Positions 1-6,389 of a DNA stretch of 6,389 nucleotides are shown piece by piece. The first letter of the stretch is position 1; each line of letters begins with the position of its first letter. The notes beneath the pieces were generated by a model. That model was not told the origin of the DNA. It searched no databases and saw only the letters and a program-made list of their open reading frames with translations. The position numbers were made by a program, and so were the translations under genes. The stretch is taken from contig CALGVF010000007.1 in the NCBI GenBank assembly GCA_937920115.1, forward strand, positions 1-6,389, in the 5' to 3' direction. The stretch is from an uncultured Clostridia bacterium (GTDB lineage Bacteria > Bacillota > Clostridia > Christensenellales > Borkfalkiaceae).

Positions 1-1085
1 TAGTAATCTTTAAACGACGGCAAGTCTCTCGCCTTCCATTTCGATATGGAATTCAAGGCGATGCTCGTGAGTTGGTGGTTAAGATACGGGTTTAAAAATC
101 TCTCTTTAACGCTGTCCGCAAAAGCCGTAGTAGCCGCTATATCGTCGGAAACGAACGGTATTATTTCATTCGTTAAAGTGCCATTTACGAACTTATAGAC
201 CGACTTATCCGTCATACAGTCGTAAACGGTAACTTTTCCGAGCCATAAACCTACGGGTACTAAATTCGTATGGCTTCCGTTTAAAACCCTTACTTTTCTC
301 TTCTTGTAATATTTAATATCGTTAGTCAATACGACCTCGATATTATGTTTGCCGTCCTTTATATACTTGCTTATTTCGCCCTTGTTTTCGACAGCCCAAA
401 GTCCGAACGGCTCGCCTATCGAAACGAGTTCGTCCTTTTCGCCGATAAGTTTAAACAAATGCTCTTTCGTTTCTTCGTCTTTTGGATAACCCGAAACTAT
501 ACGGTCGACGAGCGTATTGCAATAGTAGTTCTGCTCGTCGTTCCACTTTTTAAACGCCTCGGGAAGTTTCCAAAGGTCAATATACTTATTCACGCAAGCG
601 TACAACTCGTCGGCGTTGTTGTCGATAAGTTCCACGGGTAACAAATACAAGCCGTCAAGCCCCGCATTAAATCTTTCAAATAAGAATTTCGTGAGTTTAG
701 CGGGATAAGTTATATGCTCAAACACGTTAAAATCGTCCTCGGCGTTAAAACATATTCCCGCCTCGGTGGTGTTTGAAATTATTATCTTCAAGTCTTTGTC
801 TTTTGCAAGCGAGATATACTCGTCGTAATTCTCGAAAGGTGAAATAACCGAATTTAAGACGTCAATTTTATATACGTCCTCAACCTCTTTTCCGTCCTTT
901 ACCCCACGCAGAACGATATGGTATTTATTGTTCTGAGCCTTGAATTTATCCAAATTGCCGAACGGTATCGGTTTTACTACGTCCACCGAATACTCGCCGA
1001 GCCCCTCTTTACTTAGCGTATCGAAATACGCGTCCGCGAAGGTTCTCAAAAAGTTTCCCTCGCCGAATTGCAATACTTTAATCAT
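1..1085 (-). CDS. uxaB: Tagaturonate reductase (altronate oxidoreductase), C-terminus beyond the window
   Basis: UxaB reduces D-tagaturonate to D-altronate with NADH in the cytosolic galacturonate branch that ends in 2-keto-3-deoxygluconate. The 361 codons present read without interruption. They start with a dinucleotide-binding motif, FGEGNFLR (residues 7-14), which is the UxaB form; fructuronate reductases (UxuB) usually carry an FGVGNFHR-like form. Further family marks are SNTTEAG, NTLVDRIVSGYP, and K264-N269-H272 in KVRVLNGSHT. That spacing matches the catalytic Lys-Asn-His of the polyol-specific long-chain dehydrogenase family. A conserved NPYLNHQLTSIALNS stretch lies near the truncated end. 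The E. coli protein has about 480 residues, so roughly the last quarter lies outside the window. The ATG at 1085 is preceded by GAGGTG at a 5-base gap and directly opens the conserved fold. It follows the GH28 gene by 9 bases, so galacturonate released by the hydrolases is the likely source of substrate. Family call very sure; UxaB rather than a paralogue likely. Confidence 0.93.
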   Translation of the reverse strand, partial: MIKVLQFGEGNFLRTFADAYFDTLSKEGLGEYSVDVVKPIPFGNLDKFKAQNNKYHIVLRGVKDGKEVEDVYKIDVLNSVISPFENYDEYISLAKDKDLKIIISNTTEAGICFNAEDDFNVFEHITYPAKLTKFLFERFNAGLDGLYLLPVELIDNNADELYACVNKYIDLWKLPEAFKKWNDEQNYYCNTLVDRIVSGYPKDEETKEHLFKLIGEKDELVSIGEPFGLWAVENKGEISKYIKDGKHNIEVVLTNDIKYYKKRKVRVLNGSHTNLVPVGLWLGKVTVYDCMTDKSVYKFVNGTLTNEIIPFVSDDIAATTAFADSVKERFLNPYLNHQLTSIALNSISKWKARDLPSFKDY

Positions 1086-1090
1086 AACTA

Positions 1091-1096
1091 CACCTC
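1091..1096 (-). promoter_or_regulatory. Ribosome binding site of uxaB
   Basis: GAGGTG on the minus strand, 5 bases before the uxaB ATG. It shares bases with the TGA stop of the upstream GH28 gene (TGAGGTG), so a ribosome finishing GH28 ends on the uxaB binding site. This supports the chosen uxaB start and coupled translation. Confidence 0.75.
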
Positions 1097-2462
1097 ATTT
1101 AACAATCAGATTTTTAACGTCGTCGAAAACAAAATCCTCTCTGGCGTCCTGATTTATTGTTTTTACCTCAAAATTTTCGAGCGTAAGCCCGTTTATATGT
1201 CTGAAATACATTCCTTTTGCGGGCAAATCGGTTCCGTAAACGTAAATTTCGGGATAGTCCAAAGCCTTTTCGGGAACGCTGCGATTTATCCTTTTTGCTC
1301 CGCCCCAAAGTTCAAGACGAACGTTTTTAAAGACAATATTTTCAAGGTCGAACCCTCTTAGCCCGCAACAGTTGGAGGTAATCTGCCACGAATCGTTTTT
1401 ATCCTTTTCGCCGTCGAAATTTTCGGCTTTCCCTATCGCCCACGGATATTGCGTTCTATCGCCTTTGACGTAACTGTCGTAATTCCACGGCATAATTTCA
1501 TACTTCCGATACTCGCCCGTCGCCGTGATATTCTCAAACGAAATATCCGATATTTTGCCGATTTTTAAGCCTTCGGGACCTCTCATTCTATCACCTAAAT
1601 GGATAAAAAACGGGGTACATACGTTCGTCATGGAAATATTTTTGAATTTCAGATTACTGACAACCGCTCCGTCCACGCTCTCCACGGCGATACCCGCAAG
1701 CCGAGTGTCGGAAATTTTTACGTTTTCAACCGTAATATCCGAAAACCCGCCGTTAGTTTCCGTGCCGAATTTTATCGCGTTGCAGCGGCTTCTTATTTCG
1801 CAGTTTTCGACCGTTATCTGCTCGCACTTTCCGAGCCTGTTTAAAGTGTACGACGACTTGAACACAATTCCGTCGTCGCCCGATTCCACTTTGCAATCTT
1901 TGATAATTACGTTTTTGCAGTTGTCGGGGGAAATTCCGTCGATATACGTTTTTATATTCAGCCCGCTTATTTCCACATTTTCGCAACCTGCGAAATAAAC
2001 GGCGAGGTCGGTGCAATTTTCCACCGTAAAGCGTTCGAGCCGAACGTTTTTGCAATTTTTAAGAGCGATACATTTCGCCCCGCGGCGAGCCATATTGCGA
2101 ACGTTGTTTTCGTCCCACACCGACCGCATATCTATAACGCCTTCGCCCTCGATAGCGATATTTTCGATATTTTCGCCCACAAACATAGAACAGTGAAAAA
2201 AGGAATGCGAAGCGTCCTGATAAAGGGGATAATCGACCTTTTCGTCGCCGTCGTAATCGAGGAAATTCTCGCTCCCGAGAATTTTACACCCTTTTGAAAG
2301 TCGCAACGTAATTCCGCTTTTAAGGTACACGGTAGACAAAACGTATTCTCCGTCGGGGAATACGAGAACGTCTCCGCCTTGCATTTCGTTTATAACGCTT
2401 TGAACGGCTTTAGTCAAAAGCCGTTCGTCTTTATTTTTATCAATATTCAGTAATATTTCCAT
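1095..2462 (-). CDS. Glycoside hydrolase family 28 protein (polygalacturonase / rhamnogalacturonan hydrolase-like), cytosolic
   Basis: This is a 455-residue right-handed parallel beta-helix protein of family GH28, whose known members cleave galacturonic acid linkages in pectin by inversion. The N-terminus (residues 12-63: AVQSVINEM, VFPDGEY, YLKSGITLRL) matches the usual first helix turns, so nothing is missing and there is no signal peptide; the enzyme should act in the cytosol on imported oligomers. IDG (D175) and GDDG (D196, D197) supply the three catalytic-type aspartates. The usual GHG histidine is replaced in CNAIKFGTE (N228), and the usual RIK is replaced by AVE (residues 259-261). Those changes fit the large non-classical branch with VDG (263-265), FFIHLGDR and YFRHINGLTLEN (419-430), and suggest a substrate other than plain polygalacturonate. 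The start overlaps the GH78 gene by 23 bases and has only a distant AAAGGGA about 18 bases upstream, so translation is probably coupled. Fold and family are sure; the exact substrate is unknown. Confidence 0.9.
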   Translation of the reverse strand: MEILLNIDKNKDERLLTKAVQSVINEMQGGDVLVFPDGEYVLSTVYLKSGITLRLSKGCKILGSENFLDYDGDEKVDYPLYQDASHSFFHCSMFVGENIENIAIEGEGVIDMRSVWDENNVRNMARRGAKCIALKNCKNVRLERFTVENCTDLAVYFAGCENVEISGLNIKTYIDGISPDNCKNVIIKDCKVESGDDGIVFKSSYTLNRLGKCEQITVENCEIRSRCNAIKFGTETNGGFSDITVENVKISDTRLAGIAVESVDGAVVSNLKFKNISMTNVCTPFFIHLGDRMRGPEGLKIGKISDISFENITATGEYRKYEIMPWNYDSYVKGDRTQYPWAIGKAENFDGEKDKNDSWQITSNCCGLRGFDLENIVFKNVRLELWGGAKRINRSVPEKALDYPEIYVYGTDLPAKGMYFRHINGLTLENFEVKTINQDAREDFVFDDVKNLIVK

Positions 2463-4107
2463 TTTCAGATACTATTTCTATCCCTTTCGGCGACGAAATC
2501 GACACCACGGTTTTCCCGTTTTGCTTCTCGGCGTTTATCTCCACAACGCCGTAAGGAGTCGGGAATTTCCCTTTCGCATATCCGAGATTTCCGAGGTCGG
2601 GATTTATTGCGATTTTTCTGCAACCTGCGGATAAAACCTCGATACCGAGAACCTTTTCCGTGAGGAATTGAACGGGTCCGCAACTCCAACCGTGACAGAG
2701 CGAATGACGGAAACCCTTGTAACAATACGCTCCGTGGTCGCCGTGCAGGTCTTTTAACCCTTCGGGCGTAATTTCGTCTATTCTGCCGCTACCCTCGAGC
2801 CATTCGACGTTGAAATCCTCCCAGAACGAAGTCGCTCCGCGGTCTAACATCCCGCCGTAATAATCTTTCATTATTTCAACGGCTTTATCGACTCCCGAAC
2901 ATTCCGCCAAGGCTTTAAGAATGAAATAACTCATAAAGGTCGATAGCCCTTTCGCTCCGCCTTTCGTCAGTTTTTCCGCCGCGGCATTTTTATCCGTTCT
3001 GCCCGCAAGATAAGAAAGCGCGACGATTTGTTTGAGATTGACGTCCTTTTCTGCAGCTTTCGTAAGTTTGTCAAGCACTTTTTCACATAACGGGTCGGGG
3101 GTTATTCCCGCCTCTTTGCAACCCTTTAAAAACGAGCGGATAGCGACGATAAACACTGCCCTGTTGCCCTCTTTGGCGTCGCACGTTCCGCTTGACGGCC
3201 AATCGAGGAAGAAGCCGTTTCGGGCGTCCACGGGAATACGGGAATAGTCGATATTTCCGCTTTCGTCCACGACCCCGTCGAGTTGATTTAAGACGCCGTG
3301 AATATACGGAATATATTTTTTGAAAAACGCCTCGTTGCCCGTTTTTTCGTAGTAATCGCTAACTATCTGAATAAGCCACGCCGAATACGTCGGAATATTT
3401 CCGAACCAACACGGCAAGGGGTTCTTTTCGACAGACTCCTCTATCGCCTTTTCGGCTAACGGGTGAGAGCCGAACAAATCGGTTATGGCGAGAACTTCGG
3501 GTTGCATATCGCCGATCCATACAAGGCGGTCGCGTTTGATGCCCTCCCAAAGATTCTCCTGCATATTTACGAAAAGAGTATATCTTGCCGTTTCGTAAAT
3601 TTCGTTCACCCTTTCGTCGCTGCACGAGAATTCGCCGATAAATTTCTCGTCGCGGTAAGTAGAAACCGCATAAACGTTTGTCAGGCGGTATTCTTTGTCG
3701 TTGTCGAGAAAATCGATACGCAAAAATCTGAATCCCGTATTGCCCCATTCCTGATCGGAAAGATCGGGAATATAAATCGGCATATCCCTTACGGAATGGT
3801 CGTTCGTGGCGTTCTTTTCGCCGAGTTCCGCGCATGTTTCGCCGACGGACTCGCCGAAGCGAAGCCTTGCGGTAAGCAAGGTTTTCTGCCCCTCTATGTA
3901 GTACGAGAGTATTCTCGCGCCGCCGCGAAGTTCCTTGCCGAAATCGAGAATTATGTAGCCTTTCCCAACGCAGGAAAGGAAGGCTTTTTCCTTGAAATAC
4001 ACCTGCGTGTTTTTGTTAGTCAAAAGACATTCGGCGTTTTTTACATTGTCGGTTTTTGCAATAATCCTGATAGGATTTAAGTATTCTTTAATCAGTTCCG
4101 ATTTCAC
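2440..4107 (-). CDS. Glycoside hydrolase family 78 alpha-L-rhamnosidase-like enzyme, cytosolic
   Basis: This 555-residue protein has the GH78 layout. An N-terminal beta domain carries LDFGKELRGG (about 53-62), NDHSVRDM (102-109) and GNTGFRFLRI (122-131). An (alpha/alpha)6 barrel follows with EGIKRDRLVWIGDM (188-201), FLDWPSSG (300-307), GATSFWEDF (424-432) and HSLCHGWSCGPVQFL (468-482). A C-terminal beta domain holds INPDLGNLGYAKGKFPTPYG. GH78 enzymes release terminal alpha-L-rhamnose by inversion. The usual DCPQR(D/N)ERLGWTGD motif is one residue shorter here and has Asp193 where the general-acid Glu is expected, which marks a separate subgroup. I start at GTG 4107 because AAAGGA lies 8 bases upstream. 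An ATG at 4176 would add 23 residues that look like noise read from the anchor of the preceding gene. The gene overlaps that gene by 20 bases. No signal peptide, so it probably trims imported rhamnogalacturonan fragments. Family sure; rhamnose specificity probable. Confidence 0.88.
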   Translation of the reverse strand: MKSELIKEYLNPIRIIAKTDNVKNAECLLTNKNTQVYFKEKAFLSCVGKGYIILDFGKELRGGARILSYYIEGQKTLLTARLRFGESVGETCAELGEKNATNDHSVRDMPIYIPDLSDQEWGNTGFRFLRIDFLDNDKEYRLTNVYAVSTYRDEKFIGEFSCSDERVNEIYETARYTLFVNMQENLWEGIKRDRLVWIGDMQPEVLAITDLFGSHPLAEKAIEESVEKNPLPCWFGNIPTYSAWLIQIVSDYYEKTGNEAFFKKYIPYIHGVLNQLDGVVDESGNIDYSRIPVDARNGFFLDWPSSGTCDAKEGNRAVFIVAIRSFLKGCKEAGITPDPLCEKVLDKLTKAAEKDVNLKQIVALSYLAGRTDKNAAAEKLTKGGAKGLSTFMSYFILKALAECSGVDKAVEIMKDYYGGMLDRGATSFWEDFNVEWLEGSGRIDEITPEGLKDLHGDHGAYCYKGFRHSLCHGWSCGPVQFLTEKVLGIEVLSAGCRKIAINPDLGNLGYAKGKFPTPYGVVEINAEKQNGKTVVSISSPKGIEIVSENGNITEY

Positions 4108-6211
4108 TTGTTTTTTCCTTTTTGGTAAATATAATAAATATTGCGGCTGCCGCGGCAAGCGCAAGGACGAATACAATCGACAAAACTATAAGAAGGACTT
4201 TATCGCTTTTCGATTTCGGCTCGTATTCGGTGAAAGTTCCGTATATTTTGCTTGTGTAACGATAAAGATAACCGTCGGTTTTTTCGGGGTCTTCGAGAAT
4301 ATATTTATCGTAATCCTTGTCGTTCAACTTCGGAACGACGCGTTCTTCCGTCATCTTCTTGCAACGGTTGCAATATTTTCTTTGCAGACCTTCCGACTTA
4401 GTAGTCGGTGTGACTTCGGTTATCCAATCGCTTTCGCTGTGTCCGAGCGGCGCAAACGTAATTATATCCTCGGGATTCTCGTAAATATCGCCGCAAATCC
4501 TGCACTTATGATAAACCGATTTCCCCTCGGTTTCGCAAGTGGCGGACGTATGAATTTCCTCATACTCGTGTCCCGTCGCCTCGACGGTCACTTCAATCGA
4601 CAAATCTCCTTTAACCCAATCGTACTTGTCGATTCCGTCCTCTTCGCATTTAACCTCTTTGACGACGGTTTTGTTCCATTCCGACTCCTTTGCAAGCGAC
4701 GGCAGTTGAACCATATACGAATTTTCACATTCTTTACAGACGCATACCGCGGTTCCGTTATCGTTCATCGTCGGGGCTTCGACAAGCAGAACGCTATCCG
4801 CTATATGTTCCGACTGCTCTTCGTAGCGGCACACGGTACAGCGTTTAAGATGTACGTTCTCATCGACGAAAAAATACTCGAAAGTATGGGCTTTCTGCAA
4901 CCTTATCGTTTCGCCGCATACCTTGCATGCGACTTTTTCACGCGGATTGTTATCGGGCGAACAAGTGACGTCTTTGTCGTAAACGTGTTTTCCCGTCGCG
5001 GGAATTACTTCCGAATAATTATGACAACTAGTACACTCTCTGCGTCCCGCGGTATTACAGGTAGCCTCTTTCACAACCGCCATCGTGTGATTTGTAAAAT
5101 CGACCTCGAAACCGCAACTCTTGCAAAAACGAATGGTCTTGCATACCGTCAGGTCGTATTTCGGGTACCCGTTTCCGTCTTCGAACTCGTGAGTATGCGG
5201 AATCGCTTCCGCAAGTCCGACGGCTGCCGAACCGCTGCCCTGATTTTCAAAAAACACTTTTATAAAATCGTACTTTTTCAGATCGGCGGTCACGACGTTT
5301 ACCGTCGCCCGACTCGCCGTCGCCGTCAATTCGGTTTTCCCTATGACGTTTCCGAACGGGTCCTTTATTCCGAAGAATAACGATGATCCGTCATCCGCTT
5401 TGTAGGCAAATCGGATATGCAAAATTCCGTTTGAGCGGACGTTTAAAAAATTACTTTCGATTTTCGAGTCCTGCGAAAGTTTCATCGCGAAAGGCGCGTT
5501 GTTCTCGGTAAAACCGCTTTTTTCGGCATTACCTGCCGTAACGTTCCATTCCTTATCGCTCATTTCTCCGCCCGAAAACAGCGAATTATCATCGGATACT
5601 TCATAGGCATGAAATTCGTCGAAATATATTTCGGTATCCGCCCCGAAATTTTTACATTCGAGCGTCAGTCTGAAATAACTCTCGTATATACCTTCGACGT
5701 CGGACTTAAATTTAACGACGTATTTTTTCCACGTCCCCTCTTCGCCCTTTTCGCATTTGAGCGAATCCAATTCCCTGTTTTCTTTGACGTAAACGCCGTT
5801 CTGACGTCCGACGTACCAGACCATTACGTAAGTGTTGGCTGCAGGAGAAACGAATTTTGTCCTGAATGTTATTTCGTAACTTTTGCCTTTTGCAAACGCA
5901 TTTCTGAAAAGCAACTGATAATTTTTATCGGTAGAGTCCTTTTTTACCGCGGTTTTATCGTATACGCCGTCGTAAAGAGAAGAACTTACGCCGATGTACT
6001 CACAATATTTTTCGGTCGCATAATCGGTCTTTTCAAGTTCGGAATAAGTCAGTTTACCCGCGGTATCGTATGCCGTTTTATATGCTTCGGTATTATCGTC
6101 CGCCGCCGAAGCCATATAAGGGGAATAAAACGCAAACGAAAACAATACAGCCGCGAAAAAGATGAACGAGAGAGCGATTATGAGGCGGTTTTTCTGAATA
6201 AATTTTATCAT
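4088..6211 (-). CDS. Secreted, membrane-anchored protein with two beta-sandwich domains and CxxC repeats, probable surface glycan-binding protein
   Basis: I do not recognise this 707-residue protein as a named family. It opens with a charged start and a hydrophobic stretch (residues 9-29), then an ASA-A signal-peptidase-like site near residue 36. Residues about 57-205 look like a jelly-roll carbohydrate-binding-type domain (YEITFRTKF, MVWYVG, GTWKKYVVKFKS, AWYFDEF-like EIYFDEFHAY). Residues about 208-335 look like a second beta sandwich. Residues about 339-630 hold seven CxxC pairs (363/366, 393/396, 429/432, 458/461, 492/495, 570/573, 614/617) between ATCxxxG and PATGKH, ATGHEY or APLGH linkers. 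A membrane helix (about 672-695) and a KKEK cytosolic tail end the protein. It carries no recognisable catalytic domain. Its place between a sugar permease and two glycan hydrolases suggests that it binds the pectin fragments or helps the transporter; that role is inference. The start overlaps the permease stop as ATGA and has AAGGAG 7 bases upstream. Confidence 0.85.
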   Translation of the reverse strand: MIKFIQKNRLIIALSFIFFAAVLFSFAFYSPYMASAADDNTEAYKTAYDTAGKLTYSELEKTDYATEKYCEYIGVSSSLYDGVYDKTAVKKDSTDKNYQLLFRNAFAKGKSYEITFRTKFVSPAANTYVMVWYVGRQNGVYVKENRELDSLKCEKGEEGTWKKYVVKFKSDVEGIYESYFRLTLECKNFGADTEIYFDEFHAYEVSDDNSLFSGGEMSDKEWNVTAGNAEKSGFTENNAPFAMKLSQDSKIESNFLNVRSNGILHIRFAYKADDGSSLFFGIKDPFGNVIGKTELTATASRATVNVVTADLKKYDFIKVFFENQGSGSAAVGLAEAIPHTHEFEDGNGYPKYDLTVCKTIRFCKSCGFEVDFTNHTMAVVKEATCNTAGRRECTSCHNYSEVIPATGKHVYDKDVTCSPDNNPREKVACKVCGETIRLQKAHTFEYFFVDENVHLKRCTVCRYEEQSEHIADSVLLVEAPTMNDNGTAVCVCKECENSYMVQLPSLAKESEWNKTVVKEVKCEEDGIDKYDWVKGDLSIEVTVEATGHEYEEIHTSATCETEGKSVYHKCRICGDIYENPEDIITFAPLGHSESDWITEVTPTTKSEGLQRKYCNRCKKMTEERVVPKLNDKDYDKYILEDPEKTDGYLYRYTSKIYGTFTEYEPKSKSDKVLLIVLSIVFVLALAAAAAIFIIFTKKEKTSEIGTD
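4116..4121 (-). promoter_or_regulatory. Ribosome binding site deciding the GTG start of the GH78 gene
   Basis: AAAGGA on the minus strand, 8 bases before the GTG at 4107-4105 and inside the end of the preceding gene. No comparable site is placed for the longer ATG reading at 4176, so this site favours the shorter protein. Confidence 0.65.
4124..4201 (-). other. C-terminal transmembrane anchor coding segment
   Basis: Residues about 671-696 of the surface protein form a single hydrophobic helix (VLLIVLSIVFVLALAAAAA and onward) followed by KKEK. With the signal peptide this gives an outside N-terminus and a short inside tail. There is no LPxTG ahead of it, so the anchor is the membrane itself and not sortase linkage to the wall. 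Confidence 0.85.
4325..5197 (-). repeat. Degenerate protein repeats with CxxC pairs
   Basis: This region codes for residues 339-629 of the surface protein. Seven CxxC pairs recur every 29-44 residues except for one 75-residue gap between the fifth and sixth. Linker motifs with a Cys or Thr three or four residues before a Gly (ATCNTAG, APTMNDNG, VKCEEDG, ATCETEG, TPTTKSEG) stand before five units. In the long gap, VKCEEDG is followed by DWVKGD where CxxC should come, so an eighth unit appears to have lost its pair. The repeats are diverged at DNA level. Metal binding or disulfide formation are both possible; the sequence alone cannot decide. Confidence 0.75.
6104..6211 (-). other. Signal peptide coding segment of the surface protein
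   Basis: Residues 1-36: basic residues K3, K7 and R9, a hydrophobic core of about twenty residues rich in Ile, Phe, Ala and Leu, and an A-S-A stretch before Ala-Asp-Asp. This directs the bulk of the protein outside. Without cleavage it would be a second membrane anchor; the A-x-A site makes cleavage more likely. Confidence 0.75.
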
Positions 6212-6389
6212 CCTTTTACTCCTTCGCTCATATCTATACCCTTTGTTATCGCACTCTGGAATACCGTGTACATTACGAGGACGGGCAGCAAAAGCAACAC
6301 GATGCTCGCAAACACTAAGCCGTATTCGTTTGAAATCTGCGCCTCCGTTCTTATACTGTTTATTCCGACGGCGATAGTATATTTATTCT
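6208..6389 (-). CDS. Carbohydrate ABC transporter permease (CUT1, MalG-like), C-terminal end only
   Basis: The last 59 residues of a membrane permease are present; the rest lies upstream of the window. Typical of the C-terminus of MalG/UgpE-type permeases are AVGINS, GLVFASIVLLLLPVLVMYTVFQ (a final transmembrane helix) and an ending in ITKGIDMSEGVKG, which parallels the FVxGxxxGAVKG tail of the family. CUT1 importers bring in di- and oligosaccharides with a lipoprotein binding protein and a second, MalF-like permease; both probably lie further upstream. The conserved EAA loop that contacts the ATPase is outside the window. The TGA stop shares ATGA with the start of the surface protein gene. 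The operon context suggests pectin-derived oligosaccharides as cargo, which is inference. Family call is firm despite the short length. Confidence 0.87.
   Translation of the reverse strand, partial: NKYTIAVGINSIRTEAQISNEYGLVFASIVLLLLPVLVMYTVFQSAITKGIDMSEGVKG
6219..6224 (-). promoter_or_regulatory. Ribosome binding site of the surface protein gene
   Basis: AAGGAG on the minus strand, 7 bases before the ATG at 6211-6209 and inside the last codons of the permease gene. It is the strongest site in the window and fixes this start. Confidence 0.8.

Noticed and set aside
345..641. A 98-codon plus-strand frame opposite uxaB
   Set aside because: The minus strand here reads continuously as UxaB with conserved motifs on both sides, so this frame is chance.
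1..1085. UxuB (fructuronate reductase) or mannitol dehydrogenase as identity of the last gene
   Set aside because: The N-terminal FGEGNFLR form and the NTLVDRIVSGYP segment fit UxaB better than the FGVGNFHR-like form of those relatives.
1086..1094. Possible promoter or terminator between GH28 and uxaB
   Set aside because: The gap is only 9 bases and is filled by the uxaB ribosome binding site; no hairpin can fit.
1525..1998. Open frames on both strands inside the GH28 gene
   Set aside because: They lie within the conserved beta-helix core of GH28 in other frames; their low-complexity Ser/Phe- or Arg-rich translations are typical shadows.
3463..4080. A 205-codon open frame on the plus strand opposite the GH78 gene
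   Set aside because: It mirrors conserved GH78 motifs on the minus strand and has no recognisable domain of its own.
4325..5197. Cytosolic zinc-ribbon or redox protein as the role of the CxxC region
   Set aside because: The signal peptide and C-terminal anchor place this region outside the cell, and the pairs lie in repeat linkers and not in a thioredoxin-like or rubredoxin-like fold.
3992..5380. A 462-codon open frame on the plus strand opposite the surface protein and GH78 start
   Set aside because: It is antisense to a gene with a clear signal peptide, repeats, anchor and ribosome binding site. Its translation shows no domain or sensible composition; codon choice on the real strand leaves few stops here.

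Overview
The window is a single, gap-free stretch of a bacterial sugar-acid catabolic operon. All five genes lie on the minus strand, so transcription runs from right to left. The gene style points to a Gram-positive, Clostridia-like member of the Bacillota. The clues are a CUT1-type carbohydrate ABC permease, genes that touch or overlap with clear Shine-Dalgarno sites, cytosolic glycoside hydrolases without signal peptides, and a surface protein with the CxxC / 'P-A-x-G-H' repeats common in such bacteria. The taxonomic call is inference; no rRNA or other marker is present.

Layout in order of transcription: (1) 6389-6208, the last 59 codons of a MalG-like sugar ABC permease. (2) 6211-4088, a 707-residue secreted protein held by a C-terminal membrane anchor, with two apparent beta-sandwich (carbohydrate-binding-like) domains and a long CxxC repeat region. 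(3) 4107-2440, a family GH78 alpha-L-rhamnosidase-like enzyme whose likely start is a GTG. (4) 2462-1095, a family GH28 (polygalacturonase / rhamnogalacturonan hydrolase-like) beta-helix protein. (5) 1085-1, the first 361 codons of tagaturonate reductase UxaB, cut by the window edge.

Taken together, this looks like uptake and cytosolic breakdown of pectin fragments, most plausibly rhamnogalacturonan-type oligosaccharides. The surface protein may hold the glycan or its fragments at the membrane, and the ABC transporter imports oligomers. The GH78 and GH28 enzymes would trim rhamnose and uronic acid inside the cell, and UxaB carries galacturonate-derived tagaturonate to altronate. Successive genes overlap by 4, 20 and 23 bases and the last pair is 9 bases apart, which indicates one transcript with translational coupling. 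I see no promoter, terminator, RNA gene, mobile element or CRISPR array, and no stretch of more than about 10 bases is non-coding. The least-described part is the surface protein. The two hydrolases also carry active-site motifs that differ from the textbook members of their families.
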